Positions 48,892-58,631 of a stretch of DNA of 64,000 nucleotides are shown here, piece after piece (position 1 is the stretch's first letter; each line of letters starts with the position of its first letter). The translations under genes were made by a program, and so were the position numbers. This DNA comes from Aureitalea marina (GTDB lineage Bacteria; Bacteroidota; Bacteroidia; Flavobacteriales; Flavobacteriaceae), in NCBI RefSeq assembly GCF_002943755.1, contig NZ_MQUB01000001.1:1786501-1850500 (forward strand), written 5' to 3'. The notes beneath the pieces were generated by a model. The model did no database searches and was not told the DNA's origin. It worked only from the letters and a program-made list of their open reading frames with translations.

Positions 48892-50667
48892 TCACATACG
48901 CTCCGGAACCGATATCCCAAGCAGGTCAAATCCAAGCCGGATAACCTCTCCAGTTGCTTCTGATAGTTGAACACGGAATTGGATCTTCTCCGGGCTTTCT
49001 GCACCAAAGATGGGAACATTCTGGAAAAAGGAGTTGTAAAATTTCACCAGATCGTAGGTATAATTGGCAATAAGCGCAGGACTATAAGCGTCTGCAGCGG
49101 CTTGAAGTACTTCAGGAAATAACATCAGCTGCTTCAGTACATCTTTCTCACGGTCTTCGAGATCCACATCTACGCGACCCGAACCAATTGATTCGTCTTC
49201 ATTGGCTTTACGCAAAATGGACTGTATCCGTGCATAGGTATACTGAATGAAAGGGCCTGTATTGCCTTGGAAATCGACGCTCTCCTCTGGGTTGAACAGT
49301 ATTCTTTTCTTCGGGTCGACCTTGAGAATATAGTACTTCAAAGCTCCCAGCCCAATGATGTGGTAGAGCTGTTGCTTCTCCTCTTCAGAATAACCTTCTA
49401 ACTTCCCGAGCTCAGAAGAAATGTCTCCGGCGGTTTGATCCATTTGTGCCATCAGATCGTCGGCGTCCACTACCGTTCCTTCCCGGCTCTTCATCTTTCC
49501 GGAAGGCAGATCGACCATGCCGTAGCTCAGATGATATAAATTCTCCGCCCAGGTATAACCCAATTTTTTCAGTATCAGGAATAATACCTTGAAGTGGTAA
49601 TCCTGTTCATTTCCTACTGTGTAGATCATCCCGGTGATATCCGGGTTATCCTTCACCCGTTGGATCGCTGTACCGATGTCTTGGGTCATATAGACCGCCG
49701 TACCGTCACTGCGCAGCACCAGCTTCTCGTCCAGTCCATCTTCGGTCAGATCACACCAAACTGAACCGTCTTCTTTTTTAAAGAAAACTCCTTTGGCCAG
49801 GCCTTCCTCTATATTGTCCTTACCTAGCAAGTAGGTATTGCTTTCGTAGTAATAACTGTCGAATGAAACTCCCAGGTTTTGATAGGTTTGCTCGAAGCCC
49901 TCGTACACCCAGCCGTTCATGGTCTTCCAAAGCTGGACCACTTCGGGCTCTCCTGCTTCCCATTGCCTGAGCATCTGCTGGGCCTCCAAGAGTGATGGTG
50001 CCTGAGCCTTGGCCTCTTCTTCTGTCTTCCCTTCATTCATTAATTGGGAAACCTCAGCTTTGTAATCTTTATCGAACTGCACGTAGAAATCCCCTACCAA
50101 TTTATCGCCTTTTACTCCGGCACTTTCTGGAGTTATTCCGTTGCCATGGCGTTTCCAGGCTAACATGCTCTTACAGATGTGGATCCCTCTGTCGTTGATG
50201 ATCTGGGTCTTGTACACCTTTCTTCCGGCTGCTGCCAGGATTCGAGAGACGGAATCCCCCAACAGTATGTTCCTGATATGCCCCAGGTGGAGTGGCTTAT
50301 TGGTATTAGGAGAAGAGAACTCCACCATAACGGTTTGATCCGTGATATTATCAAGCCCATAGCGCGAATAATCAGGAGTCCGGTAGAACTGCTCTAACAT
50401 ATAGGAATCGCTCAATACGATGTTCAAAAATCCTTTGACCACATTGAAGCCTACCACTTCCGTCAAGTTCTTTTCCAGGAACTCACCTATGGTCTGTCCA
50501 ATTACAGCCGGATTTCCCTTAATAGATCTGAGCATAGGAAAAACAACCACGGTGATATCTCCTTCAAACTCCTTGCGAGTGGCCTGGAATTCGACCGAAG
50601 GAAGTTCTACCTGATAGCTTTCCAGTATGGCGCGCTTAACATTTTCGGAGATCAGTTCTTGAAGCAA
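48892..50667 (-). CDS. argS: Arginyl-tRNA synthetase
   Basis: ArgS charges tRNA-Arg. The 591-residue length is normal. It has an N-terminal tRNA-contacting Add1 domain, the HIGH-type motif HLGH (127-130) in NTNKPLHLGHIRN, YTVGNEQDYHFKVLF and SYGMVDLPSGKMKSREGT in place of KMSKS, and a DALR-type end with the conserved final VPERM. It has its own promoter element 64 bases upstream of the start. Confidence 0.97.
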   Translation of the reverse strand: MLQELISENVKRAILESYQVELPSVEFQATRKEFEGDITVVVFPMLRSIKGNPAVIGQTIGEFLEKNLTEVVGFNVVKGFLNIVLSDSYMLEQFYRTPDYSRYGLDNITDQTVMVEFSSPNTNKPLHLGHIRNILLGDSVSRILAAAGRKVYKTQIINDRGIHICKSMLAWKRHGNGITPESAGVKGDKLVGDFYVQFDKDYKAEVSQLMNEGKTEEEAKAQAPSLLEAQQMLRQWEAGEPEVVQLWKTMNGWVYEGFEQTYQNLGVSFDSYYYESNTYLLGKDNIEEGLAKGVFFKKEDGSVWCDLTEDGLDEKLVLRSDGTAVYMTQDIGTAIQRVKDNPDITGMIYTVGNEQDYHFKVLFLILKKLGYTWAENLYHLSYGMVDLPSGKMKSREGTVVDADDLMAQMDQTAGDISSELGKLEGYSEEEKQQLYHIIGLGALKYYILKVDPKKRILFNPEESVDFQGNTGPFIQYTYARIQSILRKANEDESIGSGRVDVDLEDREKDVLKQLMLFPEVLQAAADAYSPALIANYTYDLVKFYNSFFQNVPIFGAESPEKIQFRVQLSEATGEVIRLGFDLLGISVPERM

Positions 50668-50730
50668 TGTATTTTGATTTATGGATTTTGAACAAAATTC
50701 GCCTTAAAAATCCGTTGATATTCTAGGCCG

Positions 50731-50738
50731 CAAAGATA
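50731..50738 (-). promoter_or_regulatory. Bacteroidetes-type -7 element for argS
   Basis: On the minus strand TATCTTTG is a full match to TAnnTTTG, 64 bases before the argS ATG. It lies head-to-head with a second element on the plus strand. Confidence 0.5.
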
Positions 50739-50763
50739 GTTTTTTTATGCATGGATTGTGGGT

Positions 50764-50771
50764 TATCTTTG
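50764..50771 (+). promoter_or_regulatory. Bacteroidetes-type -7 element just before the small cytoplasmic gene
   Basis: TATCTTTG is a full match to TAnnTTTG, with TTTT 19 bases upstream. The next ATG is only 5 bases after it, implying a leaderless or nearly leaderless mRNA, and it excludes the ATG at 50747 as the start. Confidence 0.5.
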
Positions 50772-50776
50772 TGTTG

Positions 50777-51208
50777 ATGCTGTTTAACGTATCCTATAAT
50801 AACCCTGCTGTTCGAAAGCAAATAGATTCGGAGATCGGAAAGCCTTATACCCTGGCGGAGCGGCTCCGGCTAAAGGGAATAGGTTCTCCTCGATTGGTCA
50901 TTTCTGAAGCCAGTATTCAGATCCACAATCTCCTCATTCTGGACAACAACCGGAATTATGCGAATATCGAGTTAAGACCTGGAGGAATCCTTGTAGGTTT
51001 TCGTTCACTTTTGGAATCCTATGCCCTGGTCATTCCCTTTCACAAATTGACAGTATACAAGACCGATGCGAATGTTTACACCATTCATCGCGACAATTAT
51101 TTTGTGCGTATTGAATTGCGGAATCGCGATAAGTCCATACATAGATTCATGCAGAAACTGACCCAACTTAAAACTGAGGCCATGGGGGATAGAATTGAGG
51201 ACTTATGA
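50777..51208 (+). CDS. Small conserved-looking protein of unknown function
   Basis: Starting at 50777 (MLFNVSYNNPAVRKQIDSEIG) gives 143 residues. A longer version from 50747 would be transcribed only from an unseen promoter, since a -7 element lies inside its 5' end. The protein is basic, with alternating strands (RLVISEASIQIHN, YANIELRPGGILVGFRS, LVIPFHKLTVYKTD) and a C-terminal helix. It resembles a PH-like or small beta-rich scaffold, but I cannot name a family. A second small gene follows after 37 bases. Confidence 0.65.
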   Translation: MLFNVSYNNPAVRKQIDSEIGKPYTLAERLRLKGIGSPRLVISEASIQIHNLLILDNNRNYANIELRPGGILVGFRSLLESYALVIPFHKLTVYKTDANVYTIHRDNYFVRIELRNRDKSIHRFMQKLTQLKTEAMGDRIEDL

Positions 51209-51245
51209 TCAACTTTTTAAATACTCAGTTTTAGTAGACCATCCT

Positions 51246-51416
51246 ATGCGCGTTCTTCGATATTTATTGGCCCTGGGTGGAGTTGGATTGATTGTTCTTG
51301 CCATATCGAATTGGATAAGGCCTTTTGACCAATTTGAAGGGCAATCCCTGCCAATGGCAGGTCTTGGAGTTCTGTTGATCTTAGGTGTACAACTCAGCCA
51401 AAAAAGGCGAAGATAG
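51246..51416 (+). CDS. Small two-helix membrane protein, unknown
   Basis: Beginning at the ATG at 51246, 56 residues form two transmembrane helices (LALGGVGLIVLAISNWI and PMAGLGVLLILGVQL), with a short loop FDQFEGQ and a basic end QKRRR. A TTG start at 51195 would overlap the upstream gene and adds no hydrophobic part. The family is unknown. It is co-directional with the preceding small gene and may be part of its transcript. Confidence 0.5.
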   Translation: MRVLRYLLALGGVGLIVLAISNWIRPFDQFEGQSLPMAGLGVLLILGVQLSQKRRR

Positions 51417-51472
51417 CGCTCATGATGTGGCTTTGTGACGAGCATTGATTATCTTTAGTCAAAGCTGTGAAA

Positions 51473-52897
51473 ATGAAGATATTATTGACCGGCGCCAATG
51501 GTTATATTGGCATGCGCTTGCTACCCTTGCTCCTCAGAGCTGGTCATGAAGTAGTATGTGCCGTAAGAAATCGGGATAGACTATCGATTACAGAGGATAT
51601 CAGAAGGCAGGTCCAAATTGTTGAGATCGATTTTCTAAAGGATGTTGTTCCCGATCTCTTGCCAAAGGATATCGACATCGCTTTTTACCTGATCCATTCG
51701 ATGACTTCCTCTACAGATTTTACGGACAAGGAAGAACGATCGGCAAATGTTTTCAACGAATACCTTGCAGAAACCAACTGCCGGCAGGTAATTTACTTGG
51801 GCGGTATCGCCAATGAAGAAAATCTTTCACCTCACTTATGGTCCAGGCGCAATGTGGAGGAGACTTTGGGGTCCGGAGAGGCTGCACTAACCGTCCTGAG
51901 GGCAGCGATCATAGTGGGCTCGGGCAGTGCCTCCTTTGAGATCATTCGTGACCTTTGTGAAAAACTACCGATAATGATTACCCCCAAGTGGGTCAAAACG
52001 CGTTGTCAACCTATTGCCATTCGCAATGTAATGCAATACCTGATTGGGGTCATAGACCGAAAGGATTGTTTCAATCAAACTTTTGACATTGGTGGCCCCG
52101 ACATTCTCAGCTATCGCTCAATGATGCAAGAGTATGCCCGTTTCAGAAAGTTGAGATTATTTATCATTGACGTCCCTTTCTTATCACCTAAATTGTCTTC
52201 TTACTGGTTGTATTTTGTGACTTCCACCTCCTATAAGTTAGCGCTGAACCTAGTAGACAGCATGCGGGTCGAGGTTATAACTAAAGACACCCGCCTGCAG
52301 GATATGCTTGACATAGAGCCTATCTCCTATCGCGATGCCCTGGAAATGGCCTTTAAACGTATCCGGCAAAATCAGGTGGTTTCCAGTTGGAAGGACTCCA
52401 TGGTCAGTGGGATCATGGACCAGGAGGTCAGGGACTATATCAAGGTGCCGGAATACGGCTGCCTCAAAGACAAACAACAGATTATTCTAGAAGATACTGA
52501 AGTAACGCTCGATAAGATCTGGGCCATCGGCGGAAAGAACGGCTGGTATTATGCCAATTGGCTATGGAGAATAAGAGGAACACTGGACAAAGTGGTAGGT
52601 GGTGTAGGACTCAGGCGTGGCCGAACTCATCCCGATAAGATCTATGAAGGTGATGCCTTGGATTTCTGGAGAGTAATTCTTGCCGATCGCGACAAACGCA
52701 GATTACTGCTTCTGGCAGAAATGAAAGTTCCAGGAGAAGCTTGGTTAGAGTTTGAGATCGATGACCAAAATATCCTTCATCAAACTGCTACTTTTCGACC
52801 CAAAGGCTTGTGGGGTCGATTGTATTGGTATGCCATGCTGCCCTTCCACTATTTTATTTTTGATGGGATGATCAGGAAATTAGCCGATAGTCGGTAG
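51473..52897 (+). CDS. NAD(P)-binding NmrA-like protein with C-terminal DUF2867 domain
   Basis: The ATG at 51473 gives 474 residues. A GTG two codons earlier is possible. The N-terminal Rossmann fold has the dinucleotide loop TGANGYIG (about 6-13), followed by the VVCAVRNRDRL segment and the YLGGIANE strand, as in atypical short-chain dehydrogenases of the NmrA type. The C-terminal half (about 325-470) has the DUF2867 look: WAIGGKNGWYYANWLWRIRG, VGLRRGRTHP and ATFRPKGLWGRLYWYAMLPFH. The reaction is unknown. Its stop codon lies inside the following TAGTCGG repeat array. Confidence 0.85.
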   Translation: MKILLTGANGYIGMRLLPLLLRAGHEVVCAVRNRDRLSITEDIRRQVQIVEIDFLKDVVPDLLPKDIDIAFYLIHSMTSSTDFTDKEERSANVFNEYLAETNCRQVIYLGGIANEENLSPHLWSRRNVEETLGSGEAALTVLRAAIIVGSGSASFEIIRDLCEKLPIMITPKWVKTRCQPIAIRNVMQYLIGVIDRKDCFNQTFDIGGPDILSYRSMMQEYARFRKLRLFIIDVPFLSPKLSSYWLYFVTSTSYKLALNLVDSMRVEVITKDTRLQDMLDIEPISYRDALEMAFKRIRQNQVVSSWKDSMVSGIMDQEVRDYIKVPEYGCLKDKQQIILEDTEVTLDKIWAIGGKNGWYYANWLWRIRGTLDKVVGGVGLRRGRTHPDKIYEGDALDFWRVILADRDKRRLLLLAEMKVPGEAWLEFEIDDQNILHQTATFRPKGLWGRLYWYAMLPFHYFIFDGMIRKLADSR

Positions 52898-52942
52898 TCG
52901 GTAGTCGGTAGTCGGTAGTCGGTAGTCGGTAGTCGGTAGTCG
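52888..52942. repeat. Tandem heptamer array TAGTCGG
   Basis: Seven perfect copies of TAGTCGG (52888-52936) are followed by TAGTCG, all in phase. The first copy overlaps the end of the upstream coding sequence and the second provides its stop codon TAG (52895-52897). Confidence 0.95.
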
Positions 52943-52980
52943 AACCAAAAGAATTCCTGCTCACTGCTTGCTAAGTAAAT

Positions 52981-53013
52981 CGATTCACGATTCACGATTC
53001 ACGATTCACGATT
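52981..53013. repeat. Tandem heptamer array ATTCACG
   Basis: Four perfect copies of ATTCACG (52983-53010) with a partial copy at each end. It lies in the same convergent spacer as the other two heptamer arrays. GGGGCCCC at 53022-53029, a perfect 8-base palindrome, follows. Confidence 0.9.
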
Positions 53014-53153
53014 TCTACCTTGGGGCCCCTAAACCCCTCACGGGAACAAAGTATTGATTTCATCAATAGACTCCTAATCCTTTTCGGTAGTCTAAAGCTT
53101 ATTCATGAAAGGTCCTATCGGAATTCAAGTAACCCGATCGCTCAAGGGCACGA

Positions 53154-53213
53154 GTCAGTAGTCAGTAGTCAGTAGTCAGTAGTCAGTAGTCAGTAGTCAG
53201 TAGTCAGTAGTCA
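53154..53213. repeat. Tandem heptamer array GTCAGTA
   Basis: Eight perfect copies of GTCAGTA (53154-53209) are followed by GTCA. The unit is a one-base variant (rotated TAGTCAG) of the first array's TAGTCGG. It ends 30 bases before the ctlX stop. Confidence 0.95.
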
Positions 53214-53242
53214 AAATATCCTATTTGTCTACGCCTCATTCT

Positions 53243-54177
53243 TCAATCTTCACGCTTCGGCAAAAACACTTCCGCCATCATACACCTGGCACTACCACCT
53301 CCGCAGGTTTCTATGATGGTCAGATCACTGCTGATGATCCCACCAAATTTACGTAATGTATCGATCTGTTCTTGATCCAGGCTATCATAGGCAGCCTGGC
53401 TCATAACGGTATATTTCTGATCGGCCCTTGAACCTGAAGCATATTACCCGCAAAATGATTCATTTGTTCCTCGCTAATATCAATAATGATCTTACCGTCC
53501 TCTTTCAGAGAATTGGTCACCGCTTTCCTCTCGGATTTATCGTCTATGGCAGACAGACAGATCACACAGAATTCTTCCCCAAGGCACATCATCACATTGG
53601 TGTGATATATGGGTAATCGTTGGCCGTCGACGGACTGATTCGCCGTAAAAATGACTGGGGTAAATTCAAAATCTTCGCAGAATTCAATCACCAATTCTTC
53701 ATCTGCTCTGGCCGAAAGCGCACAATAAGCCTTCCTATTGACACGATCTAATAGTAAGCTGCCAGTACCCTCCAGAAATAGTCCTTCATCTTCAGCGGAG
53801 GAGTAATCCACAACCTGTTGGATGAGCATTCCTTCTTCTTCAACTTTTACAAGAACCTCTTCCCTGCGTTCACGTCTTCTATTCTCTGCAAACATGGGAT
53901 AAAGGGCAACGGTGCCGTTGTCGTGAAAACTGATCCAGTTATTGGGAAATACGGAGTCTGGAGTGTCCAATTTCGCTTCATCGTCTACAACGATCACTTT
54001 AACACCCGCATCCCTTAGTTTTTTGACAAAGGAATCGAATTCTTGACGTGCCCGATCATTGAGTCGTTCTGGATCTATGGCCGTTTGCTGTTGGAAGAAA
54101 TTATTGACCGCAGTTAGCTCGTTTGTGCGAAAACTAGCTGGTCGGATCATCATTAAGGTATCGGTAATCTGTCTCAT
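53243..54177 (-). pseudogene. ctlX: Citrulline-utilization-type hydrolase CtlX, apparent frameshift
   Basis: This is a guanidino-modifying enzyme-fold protein (amidinotransferase/arginine deiminase superfamily) related to CtlX. The first frame (54177-53401, 258 residues) has PASFRTNELTAVNNFFQ, DSVFPNNWISFHDNGTVALYPMF and EQMNHFAGNMLQVQG, then ends RNIPL. The family's final part, including the catalytic cysteine in GGGSARCMMAE, continues in another frame (MSQAAYDSLDQEQIDTL onwards) to a TGA at 53243-53245. Adding one G to the GGG at about 53423-53425 restores VQGADQKYTVMSQ and a 311-residue protein. As written the gene product lacks its nucleophile. Sequence error, real mutation or slippage are all possible. 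Confidence 0.8.
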
Positions 54178-54249
54178 TTATCGCTTGGTCATGGGTAAGC
54201 AAAAATAGCGTAATTTAAAATCCGATTAGACCGAAAAGACAATTATCCA

Positions 54250-54810
54250 ATGACAGAAAAGGAAAAAATGTTAGCTGGGGAGATGTATGATCCACTCGAT
54301 CCGCAATTAGCTGAAGAACGGTACCAAGCCCGATTACTTTTTCAGGAATTTAATAAGATTGACGAAAACAATAAAACCAAGCGCAACGAAGTCTTAGGAA
54401 AATTAATTCCGCATACTGGATCCGATCTATGGGTAGAACCTCCGTTCTATTGTGATTACGGCAGCAACATAATCATGGGAAATCAAGTGTTCATGAATTT
54501 CAACTGTTGTATACTGGATGTCATGCAAGTGAAAATGGGCGATAGAGTAATGCTGGGTCCTCAGGTTCAGATATATACTGCTACCCATCCACTAAAGGCC
54601 AAAGCGAGGAGTTCGGGAAGGGAGTTTGCCAAGCCCATCACTATAGGTAACGATGTCTGGATAGGCGGTAATGCCACCATTTGTCCGGGTGTGAATATAG
54701 GTAATGGTGTCGTGATAGGAGCCGGTTCTGTTGTTACAAAAAATATACCGGACAACTGCTTCGCAGCTGGCAATCCCGCTAGGGTAATACGAGAAATTGA
54801 GAACGATTAG
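54250..54810 (+). CDS. Sugar O-acetyltransferase, maltose/galactoside type
   Basis: This 186-residue cytoplasmic left-handed beta-helix protein is of the Maa/LacA/NodL group. It has the N-terminal Maltose-acetyltransferase region (TEKEKMLAGEMYDPLDPQL) and hexapeptide repeats (FYCDYGSNIIMGNQVFMNFN, VKMGDRVMLGPQVQIYTATHPL with catalytic H113, then IGNDVWIGGNATICPGVNIGNGVVIGAGSVVTKNIP). It transfers acetyl from acetyl-CoA to a sugar or small alcohol. The substrate is not defined. It lies between two guanidino-group hydrolase genes on the opposite strand and overlaps neither. Confidence 0.93.
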   Translation: MTEKEKMLAGEMYDPLDPQLAEERYQARLLFQEFNKIDENNKTKRNEVLGKLIPHTGSDLWVEPPFYCDYGSNIIMGNQVFMNFNCCILDVMQVKMGDRVMLGPQVQIYTATHPLKAKARSSGREFAKPITIGNDVWIGGNATICPGVNIGNGVVIGAGSVVTKNIPDNCFAAGNPARVIREIEND

Positions 54811-54811
54811 A

Positions 54812-55729
54812 TCAGTTGGCTTCCCGAATCAGTGGCATGGTGCTGCATCGCAGTAGCCCTCCCTGTTTTGCGATCTCATTGTAATTCACTTCTTCTACGG
54901 TAAACCCATGAGATCTTAACCAGTCATTTAGACGGGTAAAATTGCGTTCGGAGATCACCACATCAGGTGATATGGAAAACACATTGCTGAACATAGCCGC
55001 CATCTCTTCCTTGGTGATGTGAAAACAGTTCTTCTCACCAAAATGGTCTATAAGCCACTGATACTCTTCTTCCTCAAGGAAGGCATCTCTGTGAATAATT
55101 GCCTTACCTCTTCCCAAGGGTTGAAAACAACAATCCAGGTGAAGAGCTGAGTTCAATGGATCCGTATTCGACTTTTTGAGATTGAACGAAACCACTTTTC
55201 TCTCAGGAAATAACTCCTGCAGGGCCTCAACCGCTGCCATATTGGTCCTGGCAGTAATGTAATCAGGATAGTCGTCTCCACGATATGTTCCCACGAGAAG
55301 GTAATCCCCCCATGGCATCACATCACCGCCTTCCACATGACATTCGTCCGGAAGAATGATCCGTTTGGACTTGTCCACCGTTATCCAAACGTATTCGGTG
55401 GCTTCCACCTCTCGCTTACGATCGGGCAGAATATTGGCAATAATGATCTTATCATCAATGACAAAGGAGATATCCCTGGCAAATATCTGGTTATAATCTT
55501 CCAATACTTCAGGTCGATAAACCTGCACCCCATAGCGCTTCAAGACATCAGCTACCTCCTCCATCTGGGAGACCATGTCGGCTTCTTCGGGATAGGTTCC
55601 GGCAAGTATGTGTTGTAGGGATTTAGGATCGTAAGCATCCTCTGGTTGTGGTATGGGACCATTGCTTGTGGCTATCCCAAGGACAACCGCTTTAAGCGGG
55701 GAAATTTCGTCCGTAATATGTAACTCCAT
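54812..55729 (-). CDS. DDAH/arginine-deiminase-family hydrolase
   Basis: This is a guanidino-group enzyme, 305 residues from the ATG at 55729 (MELHITDEISPLKAVVLG). A start five codons earlier is possible. The pentein fold is seen in FARDISFVIDDKIIIANIL, HVEGGDVMPWGDYLLVG and LHLDCCFQPLG, with the catalytic cysteine at the end in GGLLRCSTMPL (C295). Likely substrates are citrulline, arginine or methylated arginine, but I cannot choose. The C-terminal Cys is intact here, unlike in the frameshifted ctlX copy 0.6 kb away. Confidence 0.88.
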   Translation of the reverse strand: MELHITDEISPLKAVVLGIATSNGPIPQPEDAYDPKSLQHILAGTYPEEADMVSQMEEVADVLKRYGVQVYRPEVLEDYNQIFARDISFVIDDKIIIANILPDRKREVEATEYVWITVDKSKRIILPDECHVEGGDVMPWGDYLLVGTYRGDDYPDYITARTNMAAVEALQELFPERKVVSFNLKKSNTDPLNSALHLDCCFQPLGRGKAIIHRDAFLEEEEYQWLIDHFGEKNCFHITKEEMAAMFSNVFSISPDVVISERNFTRLNDWLRSHGFTVEEVNYNEIAKQGGLLRCSTMPLIREAN

Positions 55730-55776
55730 AGAATAAAAAAGCACCTCCGGAAAAGAGATGCAATATGTGTGATGGC

Positions 55777-57063
55777 TTAACGGTATTCGATATCCTTAAA
55801 TGGGCGATGAGTTTCTCCGATATAGATCTGTCTTGGTCGCCCGATGGGCTCCTTCCGAAGTCTCATTTCGCGCCATTGAGCGATCCAGCCAGGCAAACGG
55901 CCAAGGGCAAACATGGCAGTAAACATTTCCACTGGGATTCCCAATGATCTGTAAATGATACCCGAATAGAAATCTACGTTAGGGTAAAGTTTGCGATCTA
56001 CGAAGTACTGATCTTCCAGGGCCTCTTTTTCCAGACCTTTGGCAATGTCCAATACCGGATCATCCACTCCCAGGTCGTTCAATACCTCATCGGCGGCCTT
56101 TTTAATAATTCGTGCCCGAGGATCAAAATTCTTATAAACGCGGTGACCAAAGCCCATTAGTCTGAACGGATCACTTTTATCTTTGGCCTTCGCCATATAC
56201 TTCTTGGTATCTCCACCATCTTCCTTTATTCCTTCGAGCATTTCGATCACGGCCTGATTGGCACCTCCGTGAAGCGGACCCCACAGTGCACTAATTCCAG
56301 CCGAGATAGATGCAAACAGCCCGGCGTGCGAAGATCCGACTATCCTAACCGTGGAGGTAGAACAGTTTTGCTCGTGATCGGCGTGCAGAATAAGCAACTT
56401 ATCCATGGCCTCAGTAATCACCGGATTAGAAACATACTCCCCGCTCGGACTTTTGAACATCATCTTCAGGAAGTTCTCTACATAACCAAGTGAGTCGTCA
56501 CCGTACTCCAAAGGCAGTCCGGCTCGCTTTCTGTGCGCCCAGGCCGTGAGCACAGGAAACTTACCTAGTATGCGCACTATGGCATTGTACATCTCCTCCT
56601 CGCTATCAACATTGACAGAAGATGGGTTAAAGGCTATAAGTGCTGATGTTAGTGAGGACAGCACACCCATGGGATGAGCAGACTTCGGAAATCCATCTAC
56701 GATCTTCTTGACATCCTCATCAACATGAGAGTTCTTTTTGATATCAGCATGGAATTTCTCCAGCTGATCCGTATTGGGCAACTCTCCAAAGATCAACAAA
56801 TAAGCTACTTCCAAGAAGTCGGCCTTTTCTGCCAACTCCTCGATAGAATACCCCCTGTAACGCAAGATCCCTTCTTCTCCATTGAGAAAGGTAATTGCAC
56901 TTTCACAGGAGCCGGTGTTCTTATAGCCCGGATCAATGGTTGTAACACCTTTGGTAACACCTCGCAAGGTTTTAATGTCGATAGCTACTTCATTTTCAGT
57001 ACCTACGACCAAAGGCAATTCATACTGATTTCCATTTATTTCCAGTTTGGCTGTGTTACTCAT
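55777..57063 (-). CDS. gltA: Citrate synthase
   Basis: Citrate synthase condenses oxaloacetate with acetyl-CoA. The 428-residue protein is of the type II hexameric form. It has GYSIEELAEKADFLEVAYLL, HADHEQNCSTSTVRIVGSSHAGLFASISAGISALWGPLHGGANQ with two catalytic histidines, GFGHRVYKNFDPRA and the third catalytic residue Asp in YPNVDFYSGI. It stands alone, oriented toward the DDAH-like gene. The 158-base space upstream carries its promoter and the terminator of eno. Confidence 0.97.
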   Translation of the reverse strand: MSNTAKLEINGNQYELPLVVGTENEVAIDIKTLRGVTKGVTTIDPGYKNTGSCESAITFLNGEEGILRYRGYSIEELAEKADFLEVAYLLIFGELPNTDQLEKFHADIKKNSHVDEDVKKIVDGFPKSAHPMGVLSSLTSALIAFNPSSVNVDSEEEMYNAIVRILGKFPVLTAWAHRKRAGLPLEYGDDSLGYVENFLKMMFKSPSGEYVSNPVITEAMDKLLILHADHEQNCSTSTVRIVGSSHAGLFASISAGISALWGPLHGGANQAVIEMLEGIKEDGGDTKKYMAKAKDKSDPFRLMGFGHRVYKNFDPRARIIKKAADEVLNDLGVDDPVLDIAKGLEKEALEDQYFVDRKLYPNVDFYSGIIYRSLGIPVEMFTAMFALGRLPGWIAQWREMRLRKEPIGRPRQIYIGETHRPFKDIEYR

Positions 57064-57177
57064 TGAAATGATGATTTTAGGGGGGTGATTTTCGAATTGC
57101 TAAATTACGAATTATTGCCCTATTTTTTTAACATTTCCGCAAACGAAGTGGGTTAAAAAAACCTTAATTCAGGGTAT

Positions 57178-57202
57178 AAAAAAACCCCGCCTTAGCGGGG
57201 TT
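57178..57202 (-). terminator. Terminator after eno
   Basis: On the minus strand AACCCCGC / GCGGGGTT (4-base loop) is followed by a T run. It lies 20 bases past the eno stop and upstream of gltA. Confidence 0.88.
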
Positions 57203-57221
57203 GATAATTTGTTCGATATAC

Positions 57222-58574
<1,353 letters not shown>

Positions 58575-58631
58575 CTAGTGAATTAGAAAATACGCTTATT
58601 TAACACTATAACGATTTCGCCTTCTAGCTAC

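Noticed and set aside
52888-53213. A CRISPR array
   Set aside because: The units are 7 bp with no spacers and there are no cas genes. They are simple tandem repeats.
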